Assembly (NCBI GenBank): GCA_900765465.1
Contig: CAAFRM010000117.1
Coordinates: 1-43,402, forward strand
DNA from: an uncultured Prevotella sp.
GTDB taxonomy: Bacteria; Bacteroidota; Bacteroidia; Bacteroidales; Bacteroidaceae
Length of the DNA stretch: 43,402 bases
Reading direction: 5' to 3'
Part shown: positions 34,227-43,333 of the stretch, piece after piece
Layout of the letters: every line of letters begins with the position of its first letter
How positions within the stretch are numbered: position 1 is the stretch's first letter
Made by a program: the position numbers and the translations under genes
The notes under the pieces: generated by a model
The model's database searches: none
What the model was told of the DNA's origin: nothing
Seen by the model: only the letters and a program-made list of their open reading frames with translations

Positions 34227-35414
34227 ATGAAGAAATCTATATATATAATAGGTATGGCTGCCATGGGGCTGATGGCCTCATGCAGCAGTGACAGCGATTA
34301 TCAGGCTGTGGCCGAGAGCACTATCAACGTGCTTTCTGCCCAGACTTCGCTCGGACCTAATGCCAGCGAGGGTGAAGTAACCGTGGACTGTACTCCTGCC
34401 AAGGCTTACACCGACGAACCTTCATGGCTCAGCGCCAGCATCGAGGGCAGCACCGTGAAGCTGGCTGCTCTTGCCAACGACTCTCGCCAGTCGCGCAACG
34501 CCAAGCTGGTTATCAAGAAGACAGAGGCCGACTCTGTGGTAATCAATGTTTCTCAGTATGGCCTGGTGCTCGAGATGAACAAGGCTGATATGATTTTCAG
34601 CAACGACGAGGCTACGGAGTTCGTGAAGGCATACAGTTCCAACGCTGATGTGAAGGTTATCTATGCTCCTGAGTGGGCAAAGGCTTCGGTTGATACCGTG
34701 AGCCAGGAATTGAAGGTATCGCTCAGCGAGAATACTACAGGTCATCTGCGTGCCGACTACATCAAGTATCAGGTGGCAGCCGTTACCGACTCTTTCGTAG
34801 TGAAGCAGTTTGACTTCGACAAGGATATTGCCGGTAAGTATTTCTTTACTTATCTCGATTTCAATGAGGATGACAAGCTGGAAAGGTATACAGTTCATGC
34901 TACACTGAGCCGCACCGAGCTTTCTATTCCAGAACTGGGTCTGGTATTCCCAATCACTGTGAATGAGAAAACAGGTAGCGTGGAGACCCGCAGCAGCCAG
35001 TGCCTGGGTAAGGTGGGTAAGTACTTTATCTACGATACCTTCCTCGACGAGGATGGCGCTTACTACATGGGTACAGAGTCTGGAGTTATTTCAGCCACAT
35101 TCAAGTATAGTGAGGACTATGGTAATTACGGATTCTTTGGCGGTACTGCCTACAATGTCAATAATGAGTCGGGCAACTTCCTGGCTATGATTCTGCAGGT
35201 GTTCAAGGCGAAGAGTCCTTCCAAGTCTAACTACGTGCTCGATCAGGGTTGGATGGTACAGCCATACTTCCAGAAGAAATTACAGAATGGTCAGGTTGCA
35301 TCTGCCAAGCGTCAGGCTCCTGCCCTGGCTCGCCAGATGGGTCCATCTGCCAGCAGTATAGCAGCCAAGCTTGCTGTATGGCAGTCGTATCGCAAATCAT
35401 CTATCATAAAATAA
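34227..35414 (+). CDS. BACON-like domain surface lipoprotein
   Basis: A 395-residue lipoprotein: lipobox LMASC (Cys19), then SSDSDYQ. Residues about 30-110 look like a BACON-type Ig fold (GEVTVDCTPAKAYTDEPSWLSASIEGSTVKLAALAND, SRNAKLVI, then SVVINVSQYG, the usual BACON end). A second similar but shorter unit may follow (about 110-190). The C-terminal half begins DIAGKYFFTYLDFNEDD and is beta-rich, without recognised family. BACON domains are thought to bind mucin or glycans or to act as spacers. Fifth gene of the operon. Confidence 0.75.
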   Translation: MKKSIYIIGMAAMGLMASCSSDSDYQAVAESTINVLSAQTSLGPNASEGEVTVDCTPAKAYTDEPSWLSASIEGSTVKLAALANDSRQSRNAKLVIKKTEADSVVINVSQYGLVLEMNKADMIFSNDEATEFVKAYSSNADVKVIYAPEWAKASVDTVSQELKVSLSENTTGHLRADYIKYQVAAVTDSFVVKQFDFDKDIAGKYFFTYLDFNEDDKLERYTVHATLSRTELSIPELGLVFPITVNEKTGSVETRSSQCLGKVGKYFIYDTFLDEDGAYYMGTESGVISATFKYSEDYGNYGFFGGTAYNVNNESGNFLAMILQVFKAKSPSKSNYVLDQGWMVQPYFQKKLQNGQVASAKRQAPALARQMGPSASSIAAKLAVWQSYRKSSIIK

Positions 35415-35434
35415 ACTTAATAAAATAAGTAATC

Positions 35435-38400
35435 ATGAGATTATTATCTACACTTTGCCTTTCTTTGCTCCTGGGAGCAAGCGGCACAGCGGCGATGGCC
35501 TCCAGCAAGGCATCGTTTGCCAAGAAGTTTAAGAATGCTGATATCCATCGCCTGGTTTCTGTGCCAGGCATGGTGGATCGAAGCAACAGTGCTTACCAGA
35601 TGCGCCAGGCTGGCTTTGCCAGCATCGGCAATGCTCCTACACGCGTAGGCGATACTCCTACCAATTCGGCATCGGGCGAGGCTTACGGATGGGTTACCGG
35701 TTCTGACGGCGGCAACTGGTATTTCACCCAGAGCATCGTTTCTAGAGACTCAGTATTTAGCGAGTATTATACTGCTCACTTCCATGAGTCTTCAGAAATC
35801 ACGCTGTTCGATAACAACCACAAGCAGGTGGGCTCTTTCAGCGTCAAGGTTCCTGAAGGATGGAAGCATGTACAAAACATCACTCCATACGGTCCTGTTA
35901 CCAAGAAACTTTTCGATAAGGACGGGAAGTCTAACGAAATCCTGGTGGAGTTCCACGATGCCTTCAACGGCGAAAACAAGTATCTGACTCGTGCCTACGA
36001 TGTCAATACCGGTGAAATCAAGTTCGAGATGGAGGGTACCGGTCTGGTATTCGATGCATCTAAGGGCTGGAATAGCTACCAGCGCCTGATCATGACTCAC
36101 GAGTCTGACAGCCTGTATAACATCGATGTCATCGCTCCTCCTGCCTCGGGACAGGACAAGTGGTACGTGGAGCATACCTTCAGCTTCAACATCGATAACC
36201 GAATCAGCTATCTGCAGGGTTCCTGCTTCAACTGTATGAACGTGGATGGCACTCCTTACTATGTTCTGGCACAGTATGAGAAGCCATATACCGATACCGA
36301 TGCTGGTGATGGTAACCAGGATATCGTACAGAATCCAGACAACTTCCTGGTGTTGAGAACTTTGAACAAGAACTACAAGCAGGTGGATAGCCTCCGTGTT
36401 TCCATCAATGCTCCTGAGGGCGTTCCTTACCGTTCTGCTGCCTTCGGTCTCTTCGGCAACAACGACTTGTCTGAGGGCTACTTCAGCAACAACGGCAAAT
36501 TGAACTACGTGGTAGAGCTTCTCGACTATACTCCTTCTCTGGATGCCGACCTGGCTTCATTCGCCGTTTACGATTCAGAGCATGGTAAGTTGAAGGATAT
36601 CTGCGACAAGGTGACAAGCAACCAGTGGGCTTTGCTGAACACCATCCATGGCAAGTCTGACCAGATGTGGTTCCTGCAGACCCTGGGTACAGGCGAGAGT
36701 GCTGGCCAGCAGATTCAGCTGGTAGATGTTCCTTCCTGCGAGAAGGCAGGTGTGTTGCCACAGAACATCGACGGTAACAACATCTCATCTAACTTCGACC
36801 GTTACCCAACTTCTGCCAATGCGCAGGGCTATCAGTATGTCATCGCTTTGGCAAATGCAGAGGGTAGCGAGGCTGGTGAGGTTCTGGCTCCTATCGCTTG
36901 GGTGAACCCTGATTGCACTATCGATCACGTAGACAGACTTAACCTGGGTACAAAGGCTGAGCTCTTCACTCCATTGCTCAACAGCACATCACTCAACCCA
37001 TATCTCTTCAACACAGATGATGATATGGAATATGTATACCTTGCCAAAAAGCGCCGCGAGGATGGTAGCAACAAGCTCGACAACGTCTTGGAGGTTGCCA
37101 AGGTTGACGGAACCGTCCTGAAGTCATGGCGTGGTGATGATACTCATTCTATCTCACAGGCTGGTTTCCCTGTGATGAACGAATTGGGCAAGTATCAGAT
37201 GTTCGTTGTGTTCAGCGATACTAAAAACAACAAGTATGACATGAGCTTCTACGACCTTCCTTTCACCAAGTTTGAGCAGGGTGGTAAGGGTACTGTAGAG
37301 GATCCATACCTGATTTCTACTACTGGTGACTTCCAGCAGATGGCTCTGGAGCCAACCAAGAGCTACAAGCTGGTGGCTGACATCGATATGGCGAAGGCTG
37401 CACAGTGGTGGACTCCTGTCAAGAGCTTCACTGGTTCTTTGGATGGTGATGGCCATACTGTATATAACCTCGGTATCAGAACTACAGAAGGTCATGTAGG
37501 TTTGTTTGGCTCACTCGATATCAATGGTGTTGCCAAGAACTTGATTTTCGTGAACCCTACTGTTGATGTAACCAATACCAACCAGTATATAGGTGTGTTG
37601 GCTGGTGAGACCAGCAATTCTGCAGATGGCAAGGCTAAGGGTGCCAATGTGGATAGTGTATTTGTTTATGGTGCCAAGATTGCCGGTGAGGATGCAATGG
37701 TTTCTGCTGCGGGTGGTCTCGTAGGTTGCGCTAATCTCTATACCAATATTGCCAACAGTTCTTTCCAGGGTGAAATCTCTTTGCCTAACTCAGAGAATGT
37801 GGGTGGTATCGTTGGTCAGACTCGTACAAGTTCTGGCGTAAATGCATGCTATGCAAATGTAAATGCCACAGCCAAGAGCAATCTGGGTGGTATCGTTGGT
37901 ATTGCAGGTTCTATTCAGGATAAGTGTGCGTTCTCCAACTGCGAGGTTCGCGGTAAGTTGACTGCAGAGAATACTGTAGGTGGTTTCATCGGTGATAATT
38001 TCTTCAACGGTATCTCTAATGTGATCAGCCATGCTGATATCGTAGCAACCAGCAAGTCTGCCTGGAACGGATATGCTGCAGGTGGTATCGTTGGTGTGAT
38101 GGAGAGTGCCTGGAATGGTGGTGCCGGTTATGTAAAGAACTGCGTCTTCGATGGCTCTATCAAGGCTTTCGAGAATGGTGAAGAGGTAAGCAACCCTGCT
38201 ACTACTCATCAGATTGCCGGTAGAACTATCGCTGATGAGGACTATGCTGCGGGTGAGACTCCTAAGACAGAGACTCGCTTTTCTAACAACTATACTGCCA
38301 ACAATGTGGGCAACACTGATGCTGCCAGCGTTGAGGGTGCCTTCAAGGCAGCCAAGGAAATGAACAAGGACTTCTTCGCAGGTTTGGAGTATGCTTACGG

Positions 38401-38977
38401 AAGCACTCTCGCTGAGCCTTGGAAGGAGGACGGAAGCAAGGTTCCTACTCTTTACTTCAACAATATCGCAAAGGCTCTCGCTGTTAGCGCAGATGATGTA
38501 ACTGTAGGTACTGACGATAAGGGCGCTGTTGTAGTTCAGGTTTCTGTATATGGTATGGAGAACCCAGACCTGGAGTCTGACCTGGAAGTTTCTGCTGTTG
38601 GTAATGCTACTGCTACTCTTGGTGAGGCTCATGGCAACAGCATCGACCTGGTTATCAAGGGTACGAAGATGGGTATCGGTGAGGTTACCGTTAGCTTCGG
38701 TGAGTTCTCTGCTACAATCAATGTAACAGTTCTCAAGAACTATGTAAGCGGTATCGAGAACGTAGAGGATGCTGCGGCTTTGGTTATCAAGGCAGCTGAC
38801 GCTCAGATTTCTGCCGAGGGTGCTGACGCTATCTATGTTTACAGCGTAAACGGCAAGCTCGTAGGCAAGACTTCTGGTGCAGCTTTCAGCACAGCAGGTT
38901 TGACCTCTGGTCTCTACATCGTAAAGGCAACTGATAAGGCTGGTCATAAGGCTACAGCCAAGTTTGTTATCAAGTAA
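35435..38977 (+). CDS. Large secreted GLUG-type protein with T9SS-like tail
   Basis: A 1180-residue protein with signal peptide about 1-24. Residues about 60-610 form an unrecognised beta-rich region. Around 615 the motif GGKGTVEDPYLISTTGDFQQMA starts a GLUG-type right-handed repeat region (to about 960), with repeats such as HVGLFGSLDINGVAKNLIF, NVGGIVGQTRT, NLGGIVGIAGS and TVGGFIGDN. An Ig-like stretch (about 1010-1110) and a VSGIENV linker plus tail GLYIVKATDKAG..AKFVIK follow. GLUG regions occur in secreted adhesins and in some protease-linked proteins. Only 2 nt separate its stop from the next M6 protease start, so expression is tightly coupled. Confidence 0.75.
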   Translation: MRLLSTLCLSLLLGASGTAAMASSKASFAKKFKNADIHRLVSVPGMVDRSNSAYQMRQAGFASIGNAPTRVGDTPTNSASGEAYGWVTGSDGGNWYFTQSIVSRDSVFSEYYTAHFHESSEITLFDNNHKQVGSFSVKVPEGWKHVQNITPYGPVTKKLFDKDGKSNEILVEFHDAFNGENKYLTRAYDVNTGEIKFEMEGTGLVFDASKGWNSYQRLIMTHESDSLYNIDVIAPPASGQDKWYVEHTFSFNIDNRISYLQGSCFNCMNVDGTPYYVLAQYEKPYTDTDAGDGNQDIVQNPDNFLVLRTLNKNYKQVDSLRVSINAPEGVPYRSAAFGLFGNNDLSEGYFSNNGKLNYVVELLDYTPSLDADLASFAVYDSEHGKLKDICDKVTSNQWALLNTIHGKSDQMWFLQTLGTGESAGQQIQLVDVPSCEKAGVLPQNIDGNNISSNFDRYPTSANAQGYQYVIALANAEGSEAGEVLAPIAWVNPDCTIDHVDRLNLGTKAELFTPLLNSTSLNPYLFNTDDDMEYVYLAKKRREDGSNKLDNVLEVAKVDGTVLKSWRGDDTHSISQAGFPVMNELGKYQMFVVFSDTKNNKYDMSFYDLPFTKFEQGGKGTVEDPYLISTTGDFQQMALEPTKSYKLVADIDMAKAAQWWTPVKSFTGSLDGDGHTVYNLGIRTTEGHVGLFGSLDINGVAKNLIFVNPTVDVTNTNQYIGVLAGETSNSADGKAKGANVDSVFVYGAKIAGEDAMVSAAGGLVGCANLYTNIANSSFQGEISLPNSENVGGIVGQTRTSSGVNACYANVNATAKSNLGGIVGIAGSIQDKCAFSNCEVRGKLTAENTVGGFIGDNFFNGISNVISHADIVATSKSAWNGYAAGGIVGVMESAWNGGAGYVKNCVFDGSIKAFENGEEVSNPATTHQIAGRTIADEDYAAGETPKTETRFSNNYTANNVGNTDAASVEGAFKAAKEMNKDFFAGLEYAYGSTLAEPWKEDGSKVPTLYFNNIAKALAVSADDVTVGTDDKGAVVVQVSVYGMENPDLESDLEVSAVGNATATLGEAHGNSIDLVIKGTKMGIGEVTVSFGEFSATINVTVLKNYVSGIENVEDAAALVIKAADAQISAEGADAIYVYSVNGKLVGKTSGAAFSTAGLTSGLYIVKATDKAGHKATAKFVIK

Positions 38978-38979
38978 GT

Positions 38980-41802
38980 ATGAAAAAATTAATCATATTC
39001 AGTTTATTGGTGGTCTGCTTTGTGCAGGCCACCTTTGCTATTCCTGCTTATCCGAAACCTTTGAAGGTGAAGCAGGCTGATGGCTCCTGGATTACCATCC
39101 AGATGCATGGTGATGAGCATGGCCATTATGTGATGACTTCCGACGGCATTCCGCTCGTGTTCAATGCCCGGCTGCGAAACTACGAGTATGCCGACTGGAA
39201 GAATGGTGAGGTGCAGGCTAGCGGCATCAAGGCTACAGAGGCTTCTGACAGAAGTGCTCAGGTCAAGAAGTTCATCGAAAGCCAGGACAAGTCTGCCATC
39301 TTGGAATCTTTCAAGCGTGCCCGTCTGCAGCAGTTGCAGCAAGTCTTCTCAGCTCGCAGAAATGCTTCTCTAAAAAACGGCATCAATTCTGCGTCCCCGC
39401 TCTCAGCGGTTTCATCGCTGGTCTCCCGTTCCAGCAGCAATCCGCAGGAAGAAAAATTAAATAATTTCCCTACCACAGGCGAAGTTCACTCATTGGTCAT
39501 CTTGGTGCAGTTTGCTGATACGAAGTTCTCTACCGTGGGTAGCGATGCGCATCAGTTCTTCAACAGTATGCTCAATGAACCGGGTTTTACTTATAGCAAT
39601 GGTGCCAACGGAAGTGCGAGAGATTTCTATGTGAACAGCTCCAATGGCAAATTCCAACCTCAGTTTGATGTCATCGGTCCTGTAACATTGCCAAAGAAGT
39701 ATTCTTATTATGGAGCCAACAAGGGTTCTTCTACGGATAATCCGGTAGCCCTGGAGGAGTTCGTGAGAGAGGCTTGTACCCTTGCCGACCCATTGGTGGA
39801 TTTTTCTCAGTATGATCACAACCAGGATGGCTTCGTCGACAATATCTATTTCTTCTATGCCGGAAAGGGTGAGGCTGATTCGGGTGATGGCAATGCCATC
39901 TGGCCACATTCTGCCTATTATGCTGATATCGCCAAGGAAGCTGGGGCTACCCAGAAGTCGCTGAAGCTGGATGGCATCGAGGTGGGCAACTATACCTGCA
40001 GTAACGAAATCAATGGTACCGTCATCAAACCTCAGCCTGCGGGCATCGGTACCTTCGTGCATGAATTCGGTCATGTGCTCGGTCTTGCCGACCATTATGA
40101 TATATATTATGGCATGGCAACCTTTACCCCTGGTTCCTTCGATACCATGGATAGGGCTTCCTACAACAACAACGGCAATACGCCTGCGGCATTCTCTGCC
40201 TACGAGCGTGCCTGCCTGGGATGGCTCGACCTGACCGTGTTGAACAGCGGAGTGGATACCCTCAACGTTCTGCCAGATTTGAACGACAGCAACAAGGCAT
40301 ACGTGGTGCCTGTGGGTGGAACCAACGATGAGGAATACTTCATCATGGAGAACCGCCAGCAGAAGGGATGGGATGAGTTTATCCCTGGCCATGGCATGCT
40401 GCTCTGGCATATCGACTTCGATGCCAAGACTTGGGAAAAAAACGAGGTGAACATCACGGGCTCTCATCAGCGCATTGATATTGTTGAAGCTGATAACAAG
40501 CGCACCGACAATACCCGTACGGGAGATCCGTACCCTGGAACTTCGAAGGTAACCCAATGCGATTTGACTTCCTGGTCGGGCGGCAAGGTGATGTCGCTGG
40601 ATGATATCGAGGAGAAAGATGGCATCATCAATCTTATGCTCGGCGGACTGGACCTGAAGCTGAATACGCCGGAAGTGAAGGTTACCGAGGTGAAGGATAG
40701 CAGCGTTGTGGTAGGATGGGCTGATGTGCCTGTTGCCAAGAGATACGTATTGAACATCTGCTCTGTGGTGGATGGCAAGAAAGAAGTTCTGCCGCTCTAT
40801 GATAATAAGGTATATACCGAGGCGCAGTCTTCTCTCCCTATCGAGGGCTTGAAGCCTGAAACCACCTACGAGATGACCTTGAAGGCTGATCGCGGATCTT
40901 ATTCTTCTGACGTCTACACCCAGCAGTTCACAACCACCGCAATACCTTTCAGCAAGTATTATGTGACGGACGTGAAGACAACAGCTGTGGATGAAACGGG
41001 CTTCACGGCTTCATGGACAGGAATGGATACCGTAGACGATTATGTGGTGACCTTGCATCAATTGGTTTATGCTTCAGAGGCAACCCAGAAGGGCTATGAC
41101 TTCGGCAATGAACTGGAGGGCATGCCATCACTTTGGGAAACCAATGGAAACCTGAGCATGACTTCGTATGGCGAGGAAGTGCCTTGTCTCCGTCTGAACA
41201 AGATGGATTCCTATCTGAAGATGGCATCTGCCAAGGAACGTATCTCTTCTGTGAAGTTCTTCGCCAAGTCTTCTTCTTCAACCAAGGCAACCTTGGCAGT
41301 AGAGGCTTATCAGGATGGAGAATGGAAGCGGATTGCCGCCTTGCAGGGTGGTACCGACATGGCTTCGGGCAATACTTACAGCTATGAATTGCCGGAGTTG
41401 GCTGATTCTGTGAGACTGAAAGTCATCCAGCGTACTTCCGGTGCCTTCTATATCGACGATGTTCTTTTGGGATGCAATGCCTTGATTCACGAGCCTGTGG
41501 CAGCCTATCAGAAGGTTTCTACCAATGGTAAGACTGAGTTTGCATTCTCCGGTCTGGAATCAGGATCCGCCTATGCTTTGGTAGTAAACGCCAAGAAGGA
41601 GGGTGAGCTTTCTTACGATTCAAAGGAACTCATCGTGGTACCTGCAAGTTCTACGGGCATTGGCTCCATCACTACTGACTACACTGATAAGAGTCAGATG
41701 AGATGTTACGATATCAATGGTCGCCTGGTATCTGCCAAGGAGATGCGTCACGGCATTTATATCGTGAAGCAGGGAAACAAGGTTTATAAAATCGTAAAAT
41801 AA
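38980..41802 (+). CDS. M6 family secreted metalloprotease with FN3 domains (paralog 3)
   Basis: A 940-residue protein with signal peptide 1-20 (ends TFA before IPAYP). The prodomain-like stretch 21-165 opens AYPKPLKVKQADGSWITIQMHGD. The M6 catalytic domain covers about 165-530, with HEFGHVLGLAD (first His residue 361) and a FDTMDRASYNNNG Met-turn region. One FN3 domain lies at about 557-650, with a second FN3-like fold after it interrupted by a jelly roll (about 705-830, GYDFGNELEGMPSLW...FYIDDVLLG). After STGIGSI comes a short tail (CYDINGRLV, GIYIVKQGNKVYKIVK). It is closer to the 13607 paralog than to the 2664 paralog in prodomain and active-site motif. Seventh gene of the operon. Confidence 0.88.
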   Translation: MKKLIIFSLLVVCFVQATFAIPAYPKPLKVKQADGSWITIQMHGDEHGHYVMTSDGIPLVFNARLRNYEYADWKNGEVQASGIKATEASDRSAQVKKFIESQDKSAILESFKRARLQQLQQVFSARRNASLKNGINSASPLSAVSSLVSRSSSNPQEEKLNNFPTTGEVHSLVILVQFADTKFSTVGSDAHQFFNSMLNEPGFTYSNGANGSARDFYVNSSNGKFQPQFDVIGPVTLPKKYSYYGANKGSSTDNPVALEEFVREACTLADPLVDFSQYDHNQDGFVDNIYFFYAGKGEADSGDGNAIWPHSAYYADIAKEAGATQKSLKLDGIEVGNYTCSNEINGTVIKPQPAGIGTFVHEFGHVLGLADHYDIYYGMATFTPGSFDTMDRASYNNNGNTPAAFSAYERACLGWLDLTVLNSGVDTLNVLPDLNDSNKAYVVPVGGTNDEEYFIMENRQQKGWDEFIPGHGMLLWHIDFDAKTWEKNEVNITGSHQRIDIVEADNKRTDNTRTGDPYPGTSKVTQCDLTSWSGGKVMSLDDIEEKDGIINLMLGGLDLKLNTPEVKVTEVKDSSVVVGWADVPVAKRYVLNICSVVDGKKEVLPLYDNKVYTEAQSSLPIEGLKPETTYEMTLKADRGSYSSDVYTQQFTTTAIPFSKYYVTDVKTTAVDETGFTASWTGMDTVDDYVVTLHQLVYASEATQKGYDFGNELEGMPSLWETNGNLSMTSYGEEVPCLRLNKMDSYLKMASAKERISSVKFFAKSSSSTKATLAVEAYQDGEWKRIAALQGGTDMASGNTYSYELPELADSVRLKVIQRTSGAFYIDDVLLGCNALIHEPVAAYQKVSTNGKTEFAFSGLESGSAYALVVNAKKEGELSYDSKELIVVPASSTGIGSITTDYTDKSQMRCYDINGRLVSAKEMRHGIYIVKQGNKVYKIVK

Positions 41803-41838
41803 TATTTTTTAGTATTAACATTTTAAAAGAGAGTAAAA

Positions 41839-43152
41839 ATGAAGAAACAACTACTTTTTGCCGCTATGCTCATGTTGAGCGCAGCACCAGCAGTTTCAGT
41901 ATCAGCTGCCCAGCCATTTGCCGCAGCTGCAGAAGAGGGTCAGACACTTGCAACACAAGAGCAGTATGATGCACTGCAGAAGTCTATCAGTGACTTGCAG
42001 CAGAACATCGATGCCATGTTGAAGGACATCAACGAGAAGTATGCGGATGCAGAGGATACCAAGGGCTCGTTGGAATTTAATAAGACCAGTCTTTCTGACA
42101 TGGCTGCTGAAGTGAAGGATAAGTTTTCTGCAGGGACTCTTACTGCTGCAGAGGTTGAAAGCTATCAGGCTCAAGTAGCAGAGATGGCAGAAGGTCTCAA
42201 GGATGCAGTGAAGAATGCAGAGCAGGAGGTTTATTCTTTCCAGGTGAATACTCATTACCAGAATGCTTCTATGCATAAGTCTGAATGTTTGGGAAAGGTT
42301 CCTGAGAACGTGCAGAATTATTATGCGCCTTCTTTCGATGACCTGGATGCCGAGATGATGCAGGTTTACATGCCTGTCATGATGGGTGGTCCTATCGAGT
42401 CTGCAGAAAAGGCTAAGGAGATGTGTGCTCAGTTTGATGCCATCAGTGCAAAGGCTGATTCCCTCTTGGCTTCTGCGAAGCTGGCAGGAACTTTGGTGGA
42501 TTCCATCACAGCAACACTTGATTCATTGGGTGCAGAAATAGCTAAGGTAAAGAAGGATTTCCCTGAGTACGATCTTTCTATGATTCAGGAAAGTGCTGAG
42601 TATTGGAAGAAATTTGCTGCTGAGTTTACTCAGGCTCCAGCCGAGGGCGCAGCTCCTTATACAGAGAAGCAGATTGCCGGATATGTTGAGAATTTTGGCT
42701 ATTTCAAGGATAGTGCTTTAGGTGTGTATGCTGAGGCTCAGAAGGATGAATGGATGGCGCAGTTTAATGCAAAGTATTATCCTGCTTCTCAAGAGATGGA
42801 TAAGTTGCTTTCAACTCTTGATGCTCAGTGCCCAACAGTGGGAAGTAAGTACTTTACTCAGTTGGATGACCTCAATGTGGAATTGACCCAGATGTACATG
42901 GTACTTTATCAGGGTGAATTGACTCAGGAGTCTTTCGACGAGATGATGGCTAGAATTGACGCTATCCTGGTTGAGGCTCAGAAGATCGTAGATGAGGCTA
43001 TTGAGGCTGAGAAGGTTGCTACCGGCATCAGCGATATTACAGTTAACAAGACTGTTAAGGCTGGCAATGTTTACTCTCTTGATGGCAAGCGTGTAAGCAA
43101 GTCTGCCAAGGGTCTTGTTATCATCAATGGCAAGAAGGTGGTTTTGAAGTAA
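41839..43152 (+). CDS. Secreted helical protein with internal duplication and T9SS-like tail
   Basis: A 437-residue protein with signal peptide 1-23 (VSVSAAQ). The body is mostly helical, with coiled-coil-like heptads near 40-130 (QKSISDLQQNIDAMLKDINEKY). Two units look duplicated: about 148-210 (YYAPSFDDLDAEMMQVYMP, then a helix with DAISAKADSLLASAK) and about 330-395 (YFTQLDDLNVELTQMYMV, then ARIDAILVEAQKIV). The end ATGISDI...VYSLDGKRVSK..KGLVIINGKKVVLK fits a short T9SS tail. I do not recognise the family. Last gene of the operon, 36 nt after the M6 protease and 50 nt before a terminator; could be a stalk, inhibitor or binding partner. Confidence 0.72.
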   Translation: MKKQLLFAAMLMLSAAPAVSVSAAQPFAAAAEEGQTLATQEQYDALQKSISDLQQNIDAMLKDINEKYADAEDTKGSLEFNKTSLSDMAAEVKDKFSAGTLTAAEVESYQAQVAEMAEGLKDAVKNAEQEVYSFQVNTHYQNASMHKSECLGKVPENVQNYYAPSFDDLDAEMMQVYMPVMMGGPIESAEKAKEMCAQFDAISAKADSLLASAKLAGTLVDSITATLDSLGAEIAKVKKDFPEYDLSMIQESAEYWKKFAAEFTQAPAEGAAPYTEKQIAGYVENFGYFKDSALGVYAEAQKDEWMAQFNAKYYPASQEMDKLLSTLDAQCPTVGSKYFTQLDDLNVELTQMYMVLYQGELTQESFDEMMARIDAILVEAQKIVDEAIEAEKVATGISDITVNKTVKAGNVYSLDGKRVSKSAKGLVIINGKKVVLK

Positions 43153-43202
43153 TTCAAATCTCTCGTTAACCCTGAAAAATGGGTTTAGAATAAGCTTTAG
43201 AT

Positions 43203-43238
43203 AAGCTCCCTCGGCAAAAGTGCTGAGGGGGCTTTTTT
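43203..43238 (+). terminator. Intrinsic terminator of eight-gene SusCD operon
   Basis: A 14-bp stem (43203-43216 with 43221-43234, two G-U pairs) with AAAG tetraloop, followed by T6 (43233-43238). It lies 50 nt after the last stop codon. Confidence 0.88.
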
Positions 43239-43333
43239 CATGCCCATCATGAGTAATAAAGCGTAAATTGAGTTAAAGATTCATAAAAGATGGGGTGCAG
43301 GACTCGTAACATTCACATAATCAAATAAAAATG

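Noticed and set aside
37790..38947. 385-codon minus-strand open frame inside the GLUG protein gene
   Set aside because: Composition is an echo of the repeats on the plus strand; no promoter or domain.
39490..40557. 355-codon minus-strand open frame inside the third M6 gene
   Set aside because: Same explanation: it mirrors the catalytic domain coding strand, at the equivalent place as in the 13607 paralog.
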